A stretch of DNA of 64,000 bases. It comes from Ameyamaea chiangmaiensis. GTDB lineage: Bacteria > Pseudomonadota > Alphaproteobacteria > Acetobacterales > Acetobacteraceae. Every line of letters starts with the position of its first letter. Position 1 is the stretch's first letter. The notes under the pieces are model-generated. The model was not told where the DNA came from, made no database searches, and saw only the letters and a program-made list of their open reading frames with translations. Positions 1 through 7,237 of the stretch are shown here, one piece after another. Location of the stretch: NCBI RefSeq assembly GCF_025995235.1, contig NZ_BAPT01000038.1:120444-184443 (forward strand), given 5' to 3'. The translations under genes and the position numbers were made by a program.

Positions 1-66
1 ATCAGTGCTACCATCACTCGCATACGGGTGAATGCGCACGGGTGCCGAGAGCCGATGATGGGCTGA
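1..66 (+). CDS. Possible C-terminal tail of an upstream gene (partial)
   Basis: Frame 1 is open from the first base to a TGA at 64-66, giving 21 residues that end in REPMMG. It stops 24 bases before the AtzG-like start, the spacing expected of an upstream member of the same operon. The peptide is too short to assign to a family, and an open stretch this short can occur by chance in GC-rich DNA. If real, it is the last part of a gene lying outside the window. Confidence 0.25.
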   Translation: MSATITRIRVNAHGCREPMMG

Positions 67-90
67 GGCCGGGATTGGGGAGGAAAAGCC

Positions 91-294
91 ATGACGACGC
101 ACGACGAATCCGGAGCCTTGCGTGATCCCGTTTTTGCGATCGAGGCGATCGCCGCCAGCATCGGGTTGACCATTCCGCCGGAGTGCCTGCCCGGTGTGCT
201 GGCCAATACGAGGATCCTGACGCGCTATGCCGACCTTGTCGAAGGCGCGTCCCTCGACGATACGGTCGCGCCGGCCTTCGGATATGCGCCATGA
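91..294 (+). CDS. AtzG-like small amidase partner (DUF4089 type)
   Basis: A 67-residue helical protein of the AtzG/HpxX type. Family knowledge: AtzG is a small subunit that binds and stabilises the AtzE amidase. The sequence has the typical acidic N-terminus, a central segment containing IPPECLPGV, and a C-terminal segment leading to a stop that overlaps the ATG of the amidase gene by four bases (ATGA). A good Shine-Dalgarno (GGAGGAAAAG, about 80-89) precedes the ATG. The strict coupling to an AtzE-type amidase is the strongest support, because the protein itself is short and weakly conserved. The subunit is likely needed in equal amounts with the amidase, which the overlap would help achieve. 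Confidence 0.8.
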   Translation: MTTHDESGALRDPVFAIEAIAASIGLTIPPECLPGVLANTRILTRYADLVEGASLDDTVAPAFGYAP

Positions 295-1664
295 GTGCAA
301 CGCCGATCACAACACCGATGAGTGCGACCGAGATCGCGTCGAAGGTCCGCGCGGGCGAGCTTAATCCCACCGCCGTGATTGGCGGTGCGATCGCCCTGAT
401 CGAGGGAGCGGACACGCGCTATAACAGCGTGACCCGCGTTCTCGGTCCCCGGGCGATCGGCGAGGCTGAGGCGCTGGGGCGCCGTCTACGCGCGGGTGAG
501 GATGTCGGGCCGCTGGCGGGCGTGCCGTTCGGTGTGAAAGACCTGTTCGACATGGCCGGTGAGGTGACGACCGCCGGGTCCATCGTGCTGAACGAAAACC
601 CGCCCGCCGATGCCGACGCGTCCGTGGTCCGGCGCCTCTGCGCGGCCGGGGCCATCCCTGTCGCGACGCTCAATATGGATGAGTTCGCCTACGGCTTTGC
701 GACCGAAAACGCGCACTACGGCGTGACACGGAACCCCCACGACGTGGACCGGCTGGTCGGCGGTTCGTCCGGCGGTTCGGCGGCGGCGGTCGCGGCCGGT
801 CTGCTGCCCGTGACGCTTGGGTCGGACACGAATGGCTCGATCCGCGTGCCCGCGTCCCTGTGTGGTGTCTGGGGGCTCCGTCCGACGCAGGGGCTGCTGC
901 CGCTGGAGGGTGTCTTTCCCCTGTCGGCCAGTCTGGATGTGGTCGGGCCGTTCACGGCATCGCTCGATGACCTGCAACTCGTGTTCGAGGTGCTCGCCGA
1001 TCGGGCGGTCGGCACGCCGCCCGATGTCGAGGGGCTTCGCATCGCCCAGCTTGGCGGCTGGTTTGCGCGCAATATGGCGCCCGAGATGGAACAGGGGGTG
1101 ACGCGCGTTCTGGCGCACCTCCGCGCGGCCGATGTGGTCGAACTGCCCAATGTCGAGCGTGCGCGGGCGGCCGCTTTCATCATCACGGCGGCCGAGGGCG
1201 GGAACCTGCATCTGCCGCGTTTGCGCGCGAGGGCGGCGGCCTATGATCCGGCGACGCGCGATCGCCTGATGGCCGGGGCGCTGATGCCCGCGACCCGTAT
1301 CCTGCAGGCGCAGCGTTTCCGAACATGGTTCCGGGCGCAGGCGCACGCGCTGTTCGAACGTTATGACGTTCTCGTCGCGCCGGCCGTGCCGGGCGTGGCC
1401 CCGCGCCGCGACCAACCGGTCATCGTCGTCGATGGGGCGGAGGTTCCGGCCCGTGCGAATCTGGGGCTCTACACCCAGCCGCTCAGCTTCGTCGGCATGC
1501 CGATCCTGACCGCGCCGCTGACGGTCGAGGGTCTGCCACTGGGCGTGCAGCTGATCGCGGCGCCCGGACGCGAAGACAGGCTGTTCGCCGTCGCGCGTTC
1601 GCTGGAGTCCGCCGGCATTGCGGGGTGCACGCTGGTACCTCCGCAGGGTCGGCCGGGGCTGTAG
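291..1664 (+). CDS. AtzE-family amidase (HpxY-like)
   Basis: A 457-residue amidase-signature hydrolase, the usual AtzE length. The Ser-cisSer-Lys triad is visible: Lys83 in GVPFGVKDLF, Ser159 in GGSSGGSAAA and Ser183 in GSDTNGSIRVPAS. AtzE hydrolyses 1-carboxybiuret in cyanuric acid catabolism. In purine-degradation clusters the same pair is called HpxX/HpxY, and its substrate is thought to be a ureide-type amide. The surrounding genes (HpxW-like, allantoinase, UraD, UraH) point to the purine version rather than s-triazine degradation, since no AtzD or AtzF gene is seen. The ATG at 291 overlaps the stop of the AtzG-like gene and is the natural start. Cytoplasmic; exact substrate not deducible from sequence. 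Confidence 0.85.
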   Translation: MSATPITTPMSATEIASKVRAGELNPTAVIGGAIALIEGADTRYNSVTRVLGPRAIGEAEALGRRLRAGEDVGPLAGVPFGVKDLFDMAGEVTTAGSIVLNENPPADADASVVRRLCAAGAIPVATLNMDEFAYGFATENAHYGVTRNPHDVDRLVGGSSGGSAAAVAAGLLPVTLGSDTNGSIRVPASLCGVWGLRPTQGLLPLEGVFPLSASLDVVGPFTASLDDLQLVFEVLADRAVGTPPDVEGLRIAQLGGWFARNMAPEMEQGVTRVLAHLRAADVVELPNVERARAAAFIITAAEGGNLHLPRLRARAAAYDPATRDRLMAGALMPATRILQAQRFRTWFRAQAHALFERYDVLVAPAVPGVAPRRDQPVIVVDGAEVPARANLGLYTQPLSFVGMPILTAPLTVEGLPLGVQLIAAPGREDRLFAVARSLESAGIAGCTLVPPQGRPGL

Positions 1665-1675
1665 GGGGCGCCGCC

Positions 1676-3268
1676 GTGCTGAACACCCCGCGTGCTCTGC
1701 GAGGGATGGTGACATCGCCGCATCATCTGGCCAGTCAGGCGGGGTTGTCGGTGCTTCAGGACGGCGGCACAGCGCTGGAGGCTGCGGTCGCGACGGCCGC
1801 GGCGCTGGCCTCGGTCTATCCGCATATGACCGGCATTGGGGGCGATGGCTTCTGGCTGGTCCTGTGGCCGGACGGTCGGAGCGAGGTCATCGACGCCTGC
1901 GGTCGCGCCGCCGGTGCGGCCACCGTCGCCCTTTATCGCGACGCCGGGCACGGCACGGTGCCCTGGCGCGGACCGCTTGCGGCCAACACGGTGGCCGGGA
2001 CGCTGTCGGGCTGGGACGCGGCGCTGCGCTTGAGTGAAAGCGTGCGTCCCGCGCTGCCGCTGGCGCGCCTGTTACGCGACGCCATCCATCATGCGCGGGC
2101 AGGCAGCGTCGTGACCGCCGGCCACGCGCGGCTGGCACGGGACAAGGCTTCCGAACTTGCGCATGTGCCCGGTTATGCCGCCCTGTTCATGCCGGATGGA
2201 CATCCCCTGCGTGAGGGGGATGTGTTCCGCAATCCGATGCTTGCACGGACCCTCGAGCGACTGGCGCGGGATGGGCTAGCCGATTTTTATGACGGTGCCG
2301 TTCTGGCCGATGTCGTGGCTGATCTGGCCGCCGTGGGCAGCCCGCTGGTCGAGGGTGATTTCACCACCCATGGCGCGCGGGTCGTCCCGGCGCTCGAACT
2401 GGCGATCAGTGGTGCGCGGCTGTTCAACGCGCCGCCGCCCACGCAGGGCCTCGCGTCGCTGCTGATTCTGGGCATCGCGGACCGACTGGCCAAAGGGCAG
2501 GGCGAGGACTTCACCCATATTCATGCCCTGGTCGAAGCGACCAAGCAGGCGTTTGCGGTCCGGGACGCCGACGTTGGTGACCCAGCGTTCATGCAGACGC
2601 CGGCGCAGGCCATTCTGAACGACCCCGCGGTGATCGACGGCATGGCGGCCAACATCGACATGGCCCGCGCCGCGCCGTGGCCGCAGCGTGATCATCCCGG
2701 CGACACGGTCTGGCTGGGCGCGATCGACAGTGACGGTCTCGCGGTGTCGATGATCCAGAGCACGTATTTCGAATTCGGGTCGGGGGTCGTTCTGCCCCGG
2801 ACCGGTATCGTGTGGCAGAACCGGGGCGCGAGTTTTCGTCTGGTGGATGAGGGTTGGAACGCCCTGCGGCCGGGGCGCCAGCCGTTTCACACGCTCAATC
2901 CCGCCGGGGCCCGGCTGAAGGACGGGCGCGTGATGGTCTATGGCACCATGGGCGGGGAGGGGCAGCCGCAGACGCAGGCGGCGCTGTTCTCCCGTTATGT
3001 CTGGCATGGCATGGGCTTGCAGGATGCGGTCACCGCGCCGCGCTGGCTGCTTGGCCGCACATGGGGGCAGGACAGCATTTCCTTGAAGTATGAGGATCGT
3101 TTCGCGCCGGACGTCATCACGCAATTGCAGGCCGCGGGACACGCGATGGAGCGCGTGGCGCCGTTCACATCCCTGATGGGCCATGCGGGTGCGGTCGTGC
3201 GGCATGCCAGCGGCGTTCTGGAAGGTGCGACCGACCCGCGCAGTGACGGGAGTGTGGCGGCATGGTAG
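1676..3268 (+). CDS. HpxW-like oxamate amidohydrolase (gamma-glutamyltransferase fold)
   Basis: A 530-residue Ntn-hydrolase of the gamma-glutamyltranspeptidase superfamily without a signal peptide. The N-terminus (MVTSPHHLASQAG) and the cleavage/nucleophile region HPGDTVWLGAID, with Thr344 as predicted nucleophile, match the HpxW group. HpxW hydrolyses oxamate to oxalate and ammonia late in allantoin breakdown in Klebsiella. I chose the GTG at 1676 because AGGGGGC lies just upstream and it follows the amidase stop by 11 bases. An ATG at 1706 is the alternative. The gene overlaps the puuE start. Predicted to mature by self-cleavage into two chains. Superfamily is certain; the oxamate substrate rests on context and family resemblance. 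Confidence 0.82.
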   Translation: MLNTPRALRGMVTSPHHLASQAGLSVLQDGGTALEAAVATAAALASVYPHMTGIGGDGFWLVLWPDGRSEVIDACGRAAGAATVALYRDAGHGTVPWRGPLAANTVAGTLSGWDAALRLSESVRPALPLARLLRDAIHHARAGSVVTAGHARLARDKASELAHVPGYAALFMPDGHPLREGDVFRNPMLARTLERLARDGLADFYDGAVLADVVADLAAVGSPLVEGDFTTHGARVVPALELAISGARLFNAPPPTQGLASLLILGIADRLAKGQGEDFTHIHALVEATKQAFAVRDADVGDPAFMQTPAQAILNDPAVIDGMAANIDMARAAPWPQRDHPGDTVWLGAIDSDGLAVSMIQSTYFEFGSGVVLPRTGIVWQNRGASFRLVDEGWNALRPGRQPFHTLNPAGARLKDGRVMVYGTMGGEGQPQTQAALFSRYVWHGMGLQDAVTAPRWLLGRTWGQDSISLKYEDRFAPDVITQLQAAGHAMERVAPFTSLMGHAGAVVRHASGVLEGATDPRSDGSVAAW

Positions 3269-4170
3269 AGGGCACCTATCCACGGGACATGGTGGGCTAT
3301 GGCGCGCATCCGCCCGATCCGCGCTGGCCGGGCGCGGCACGGGTCGCCGTCCAGTTCGTCCTGAATTACGAAGAAGGTGCCGAGAACGCGGTCCTGCACG
3401 GAGATGCAGGGTCGGAGGCGTTTCTGTCGGAGATGATTGGCGCGCGGTCTGTGTCGGGCGCGCGGGCCATGGCGATGGAAAGTCTGTACGAATATGGCGC
3501 GCGGTCCGGTTTCTGGCGGCTCCATCGGCTGTTTGTCGAACGCGGCCTGCCGCTGACGGTCTTCGGTGTCGCGCAGGCGATGGCCCGCAACCCCGACGCC
3601 GTTGCGGCCATGCAGGGGGCGGGGTGGGAAATCGCCTCGCACGGTCTGCGCTGGATCGATTATCAGGACGTGCCTGAAGCCGTCGAGGTCGCCCACATCC
3701 GCGACGCGATCGCCCTGCACACACGTCTGACGGGCGCGCGTCCCCTGGGCTGGTATCAGGGGCGGACCAGCCCCAACACCGCGCGCCTCGTGGCGCAGGA
3801 GGGCGGCTTCGTCTACGACGCGGACTCCTATGCCGACGACTTGCCGTATTACGATCGCCGGCATGGTCGCGCGCAGTTGGTCGTGCCCTACACGCTCGAC
3901 GCCAATGACATGCGGTTCGTCGCGATCAACGGTTTTACCGAAGGCGAGCAGTTTTTCCGCTATCTGCGCGATACGTTCGACGCTTTGTACGAAGAGGGTG
4001 CGTCGGCACCCAAAATGATGTCGGTCGGGCTTCATTGCCGTGTGGCCGGACGTCCGGGAAGGGCGCGGGCGGTCGCGCGCTTCCTCGATCATATTCGCGG
4101 CCACGATCGCGTCTGGGTCGCGCGTCGCATCGACATCGCGCGCCACTGGCTGGCGGAGCATCCCCCATGA
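3262..4170 (+). CDS. puuE: Allantoinase PuuE (polysaccharide-deacetylase fold)
   Basis: A 302-residue member of the PuuE family, a metal-independent allantoinase built on the polysaccharide-deacetylase fold and unrelated to the classical allantoinase. It opens the allantoin ring to allantoate. Recognisable PuuE features are the N-terminal RDMVGYGAHPPDPRWPG, VQFVLNYEEGAENAVLHGD and MESLYEYGARSGFWRLHRLF, and the later GWYQGRTSPNT. The ATG overlaps the end of the upstream gene and the TGA overlaps the uraD start, so all are translationally coupled. PuuE commonly sits beside uraD and uraH, as here. No urate oxidase or xanthine dehydrogenase is present in the window, so the first steps must be encoded elsewhere, perhaps just upstream. 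Confidence 0.93.
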   Translation: MVEGTYPRDMVGYGAHPPDPRWPGAARVAVQFVLNYEEGAENAVLHGDAGSEAFLSEMIGARSVSGARAMAMESLYEYGARSGFWRLHRLFVERGLPLTVFGVAQAMARNPDAVAAMQGAGWEIASHGLRWIDYQDVPEAVEVAHIRDAIALHTRLTGARPLGWYQGRTSPNTARLVAQEGGFVYDADSYADDLPYYDRRHGRAQLVVPYTLDANDMRFVAINGFTEGEQFFRYLRDTFDALYEEGASAPKMMSVGLHCRVAGRPGRARAVARFLDHIRGHDRVWVARRIDIARHWLAEHPP

Positions 4171-4685
4171 CGGCGATGGACAAAGTCAACGCGCTCGGCC
4201 CGGAGGCCTTCATTGACGCGTTCGGCACCTTGTATGAGCACTCGCCGTGGGTGGCCGAGGGGGCTGCGTCCGCAAGACCGTTTTCCGATGCCGAGGCGAT
4301 GATCGCCGCGATGAACGATGTGGTGGCACAGGCGGGGGAGGCGGCACAACGCGCGCTGGTGCGTGCGCATCCGGAACTGGCGCGCCGGGTGGGTGTGGAC
4401 CCCGATCTTACGCAGGCCTCCCGCGAGGAGCAGCGATCGGCGGGTCTGGATCGTTTGTTGCCCGAGGAATTCGCGCGTTTTTCGGCGCTCAACGCCGCTT
4501 ATCGCGAAAAATTCGACATGCCGTTCGTGATCTGCGTGCGTCTGACCGACAAGGCGGGTATCCTCGTGGCCATGGAGCATCGCCTGACCCTGTCGCCGGT
4601 GCAGGAACTGCATACAGCGCTTGAGCAGATTGGCCATATCGCCGGGCTGCGTCTGAAGGATCATCTCTCAACGGTGGGGGTGTGA
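4167..4685 (+). CDS. uraD: OHCU decarboxylase UraD
   Basis: A 172-residue 2-oxo-4-hydroxy-4-carboxy-5-ureidoimidazoline decarboxylase, the enzyme that yields (S)-allantoin stereospecifically. The family signatures are present: LYEHSPWVAE with the catalytic-type His, RAHPELA, SREEQ and the ending region KFDMPFVICVR. The start overlaps the puuE stop (ATGA) and its TGA overlaps the uraH ATG (TGATG). It acts between UraH and PuuE in the ureide pathway, in the cytoplasm. Length and motifs are ordinary for the family. Confidence 0.95.
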   Translation: MTAMDKVNALGPEAFIDAFGTLYEHSPWVAEGAASARPFSDAEAMIAAMNDVVAQAGEAAQRALVRAHPELARRVGVDPDLTQASREEQRSAGLDRLLPEEFARFSALNAAYREKFDMPFVICVRLTDKAGILVAMEHRLTLSPVQELHTALEQIGHIAGLRLKDHLSTVGV

Positions 4686-5026
4686 TGGCGACGTTGTCGA
4701 CGCATGTGCTCGATCTTGTCGCGGGCGTTCCGGCCCGGGGCGTGCGGCTCTGGCTTCACGGCGACGGCGGACAGTTGTTTGACGGTGAGACGAATGCCGA
4801 TGGGCGTTGTCCGGAGCTTGCACGGATTGCCTCTCTCGCGGCGGGTCGGTATCGGCTGGAGTTCGCCGTCGCGCCCTATTTCCAGGCGCGCGGCGTTGTG
4901 CTTGACGATCCGCCGTTTCTTGAGATCGTGCCGATCTGTTTCGGTATTGCCGAGGGTGGGCGTGCCCATTACCACGTTCCCTTGCTGGTTTCGCCTTATG
5001 GTTTTTCGACGTATCGGGGCTCCTGA
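4685..5026 (+). CDS. uraH: 5-hydroxyisourate hydrolase (transthyretin-like)
   Basis: A 113-residue HIU hydrolase of the transthyretin-related family. It has the N-terminal THVLDLVAGVPA segment with the conserved His and the diagnostic C-terminal YRGS tetrapeptide. It hydrolyses 5-hydroxyisourate, the product of urate oxidation, to OHCU, which UraD then decarboxylates. I use the ATG at 4685, overlapping the uraD TGA. A GTG one codon earlier is also in frame. There is no signal peptide, so it is cytoplasmic. The last 29 bases overlap the start of the di-haem cytochrome gene in another frame. Confidence 0.95.
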   Translation: MATLSTHVLDLVAGVPARGVRLWLHGDGGQLFDGETNADGRCPELARIASLAAGRYRLEFAVAPYFQARGVVLDDPPFLEIVPICFGIAEGGRAHYHVPLLVSPYGFSTYRGS

Positions 5027-6266
5027 GGCGGCAGCGGTCGCGCTGCTGCTGGTGACAGGCGTTGCGATCGATGGCCGTGCCCGGGCTGCCGCAGTGGCCC
5101 TGTCGCCTCGGGCGGAACTGGGGAAGGCGTTGTTCCGCGATCCAGTCCTGTCGGCATCGGGGCGCATGTCGTGCGCGTCGTGTCATGACCCCGCCAATCA
5201 CTATGCGCCCAGCAACGATTTCGCAGTGCAGCGCGGGGGGCTAGACGGCCATCTGTCGGGTGTCCGGGCGGTTCCGACCCTGACCTACAAGGACGAGGTC
5301 CCGGATTTTGACATTGCTCTGGAAAATCCTGATGGATCGCAAAGCGCCCCCGGTGGGGGCCATGACTGGGACGGTCGCAAACCTGATATCGCCGCGCAGT
5401 CCCTGGTCCCGCTTCTGCAATCGTTTGAAATGGCGAACAAGGATGCCGCGGAACTCGTCGACCGTGTCCGGGGGATACCACGCTATCGGGATCGTTTCAC
5501 GGCGGTTTTCGGTGCCGATATTTTTGGCCGTACGGACAGGGCGTTCGGTGCGATTGGTCTGGCGCTTCAGGCATATCAGCATGAGGATGCGAGTTTCCAT
5601 GCTTATACCAGCCAGTATGATTACTACACGCGCGGCCTTGCGACGTTGACGCCGGCGCAGGCACGCGGCATGGCCCTGTTCAATGACCCCGAGCGCGCGA
5701 ATTGCGCCGCCTGTCACACCGCCGGGGTCGGGCCGGGCGCGGGGGGCAGCATGTCGTCGGGCCAGTTTACCGATTTCTTCTTCCGTGCCCTTGGCGTGCC
5801 CCGTAACGACACGATCGATTATCGGCCCTATGGTGGCTACGACATGGGGTTGTGCGGTCCGCTGCGCACTGATCTGACCCCGGCACGGGCAGCGGGAAAC
5901 GCACAGTTTTGCGGCCTGTTCATCACGCCGACGCTACGGAACGTGGCAAGCCGACACGTGTTTTTTCACAATGGACGCTTTACCCGGCTACGGGATGCGG
6001 TGGCGTTTTACTTCACGCGCGATATCACGCCGCGTCGCTGGTACGCAAAGGCGCCGCGCTATAACGATCTGCCGCCGGCGTTGCGCACCAATGTCGATCA
6101 CGCCGACATGCCGTTCACGAACCAGAAACCGGGTGCCCGCCCGGTGGCGAACGACCGCGACATCGATGATATCGTGGCCTTTCTCGGCACGCTGACGGAT
6201 GGCTACGACGTCAAACGTCAGCGTTACGACACGTCCACGCCCGGGGACGGAGCGCGCGACCGATAG
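4998..6266 (+). CDS. Exported di-haem cytochrome c peroxidase/MauG-family protein
   Basis: A 422-residue protein with an N-terminal hydrophobic export signal (residues about 10-25, then an Ala-rich cleavage region) and two c-type haem sites, CASCH at 59-63 and CAACH at 236-240. It keeps the CCP/MauG layout, including TPTLRNVASRHVFFHNG near the C-terminus. Family members reduce peroxide or carry out long-range oxidation chemistry in the periplasm. The start lies inside uraH, so it is translated from the same message as the urate pathway. This suggests, but does not prove, a role in urate or ureide oxidation, for example disposing of peroxide or exchanging electrons with a membrane-bound urate oxidase. 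Its end overlaps the convergent SDR gene by 43 bases. Confidence 0.85.
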   Translation: MVFRRIGAPEAAAVALLLVTGVAIDGRARAAAVALSPRAELGKALFRDPVLSASGRMSCASCHDPANHYAPSNDFAVQRGGLDGHLSGVRAVPTLTYKDEVPDFDIALENPDGSQSAPGGGHDWDGRKPDIAAQSLVPLLQSFEMANKDAAELVDRVRGIPRYRDRFTAVFGADIFGRTDRAFGAIGLALQAYQHEDASFHAYTSQYDYYTRGLATLTPAQARGMALFNDPERANCAACHTAGVGPGAGGSMSSGQFTDFFFRALGVPRNDTIDYRPYGGYDMGLCGPLRTDLTPARAAGNAQFCGLFITPTLRNVASRHVFFHNGRFTRLRDAVAFYFTRDITPRRWYAKAPRYNDLPPALRTNVDHADMPFTNQKPGARPVANDRDIDDIVAFLGTLTDGYDVKRQRYDTSTPGDGARDR

Positions 6267-7054
6267 CGCGTCTGCCCCCGGCGCCCAACCCAGAGCAGGA
6301 TCGGCATCGCGGCGCGCAGCAGGCACGGCATCGCAAGGCACAGATTGGCAAACACGCCGTCGCTGCGGCTGGGGAACGTCTCGGTTCGGGGATGGGTGCA
6401 CAGGCGGGCAATGCGGCGCGCCATGGCATCTGCGCTGACGGGTGGGCTGACGAAATTCAGTATCGAGCCGCCCTCGGACATTTCGCGCGCGAACATGGGC
6501 GTTTCGACCGCGCCGGGAAAGATCGAGGAGACGCGAATGGCGCGCGGCCGGAGTTCGGCGCCCAGAGACAGGGCGAGCGCGCGCAGGCCGAATTTCGTCG
6601 CGCTGTAGAGTCCGGCGCCGGGTAGGGCGAGTGCGCCAGCCATCGAGTTGACGAACACGATGTGCGCGCCGGCCGGCATGAGCGGCAGCAGCCCGGTGGT
6701 CAGCACGGCGGGCGCGGTCAGGTTGATGGCGATTTCGTGCTCGACCTGCTCTGCCTTGAGCGCGGCCACGGTGGAGGGATGAATCACCCCGGCGCAGTGA
6801 ACCAGCAGATGCACCGGCCGCTCCCATGCCCTGATGATGGCGCAGGCGGCATCGATGCTGGCCACTGCCGACAGGTCTGCGTCGACGCGGAGGACACCGG
6901 CCTCGTCGAACGGCGTTTCGGGCCGCACGAAGGCCGCGATCTCGAACCCGGCGGCTTTCAGATGCGGTATCAGGGCGCGGCCGATCCCGCCGGACGCACC
7001 GGTAAGAACCGCCAGACGTGCGGTCGATGTGCTGGAGCGGGACGAAAAGGGCAT
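6224..7054 (-). CDS. Short-chain dehydrogenase/reductase
   Basis: A 276-residue SDR. It has the NAD(P)-binding TGASGGIG motif near the N-terminus and the catalytic Ser and YxxxK in NSMAGALALPGAGLYSATKFG. Asp-type cofactor discrimination is not clear. I prefer the ATG at 7054, preceded by AGG at a fair distance. A GTG at 7063 is also possible. The gene is convergent with the di-haem cytochrome gene and their 3' ends overlap, so the last residues (after about RYRSRAP) are constrained by both. The C-terminal region has a hydrophobic stretch (LCLAMPCLLRAAMPILLWVG), seen in membrane-associated SDRs. Substrate unknown. Confidence 0.85.
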   Translation of the reverse strand: MPFSSRSSTSTARLAVLTGASGGIGRALIPHLKAAGFEIAAFVRPETPFDEAGVLRVDADLSAVASIDAACAIIRAWERPVHLLVHCAGVIHPSTVAALKAEQVEHEIAINLTAPAVLTTGLLPLMPAGAHIVFVNSMAGALALPGAGLYSATKFGLRALALSLGAELRPRAIRVSSIFPGAVETPMFAREMSEGGSILNFVSPPVSADAMARRIARLCTHPRTETFPSRSDGVFANLCLAMPCLLRAAMPILLWVGRRGQTRYRSRAPSPGVDVS

Positions 7055-7196
7055 GCGCAGCACCTAGACAGGAAAACGGTGCAGGAGGAAGGCGACAATG
7101 CAGTGGGCCTGTCAACCCGCGGCGGTGTGGCTTAGGGTCTCGGTGGCCGAGGTCCGGCAGCACAACCTCTGTGCGTTCGCATACTCGGCGTGCACG

Positions 7197-7237
7197 GGAG
7201 GGACGAGTGTTCGGATGCCCCGGATCAGTGTCCCTCC
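7197..7237. repeat. 8-bp inverted repeat spanning the GGDEF-gene stop
   Basis: GGAGGGAC (7197-7204) and GTCCCTCC (7230-7237) are perfect inverse complements separated by 25 bases. The structure overlaps the stop codon of the minus-strand GGDEF gene. It may protect the 3' end or help termination, but there is no T-tract on the minus-strand side, so I do not call it an intrinsic terminator. Confidence 0.45.

Noticed and set aside
486..1715. 409-residue open frame on the minus strand
   Set aside because: Lies antisense to the AtzE-type amidase, whose catalytic motifs are clear. The translation is Arg/His/Gln-rich, as GC-rich antisense frames are.
2276..3724. 482-residue minus-strand frame
   Set aside because: Shadow of the HpxW-like and puuE genes with no family features.
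7064..7224. Possible tRNA in the SDR-GGDEF gap (a GTTCGCAT-like loop)
   Set aside because: No acceptor stem or anticodon arm can be paired around it.
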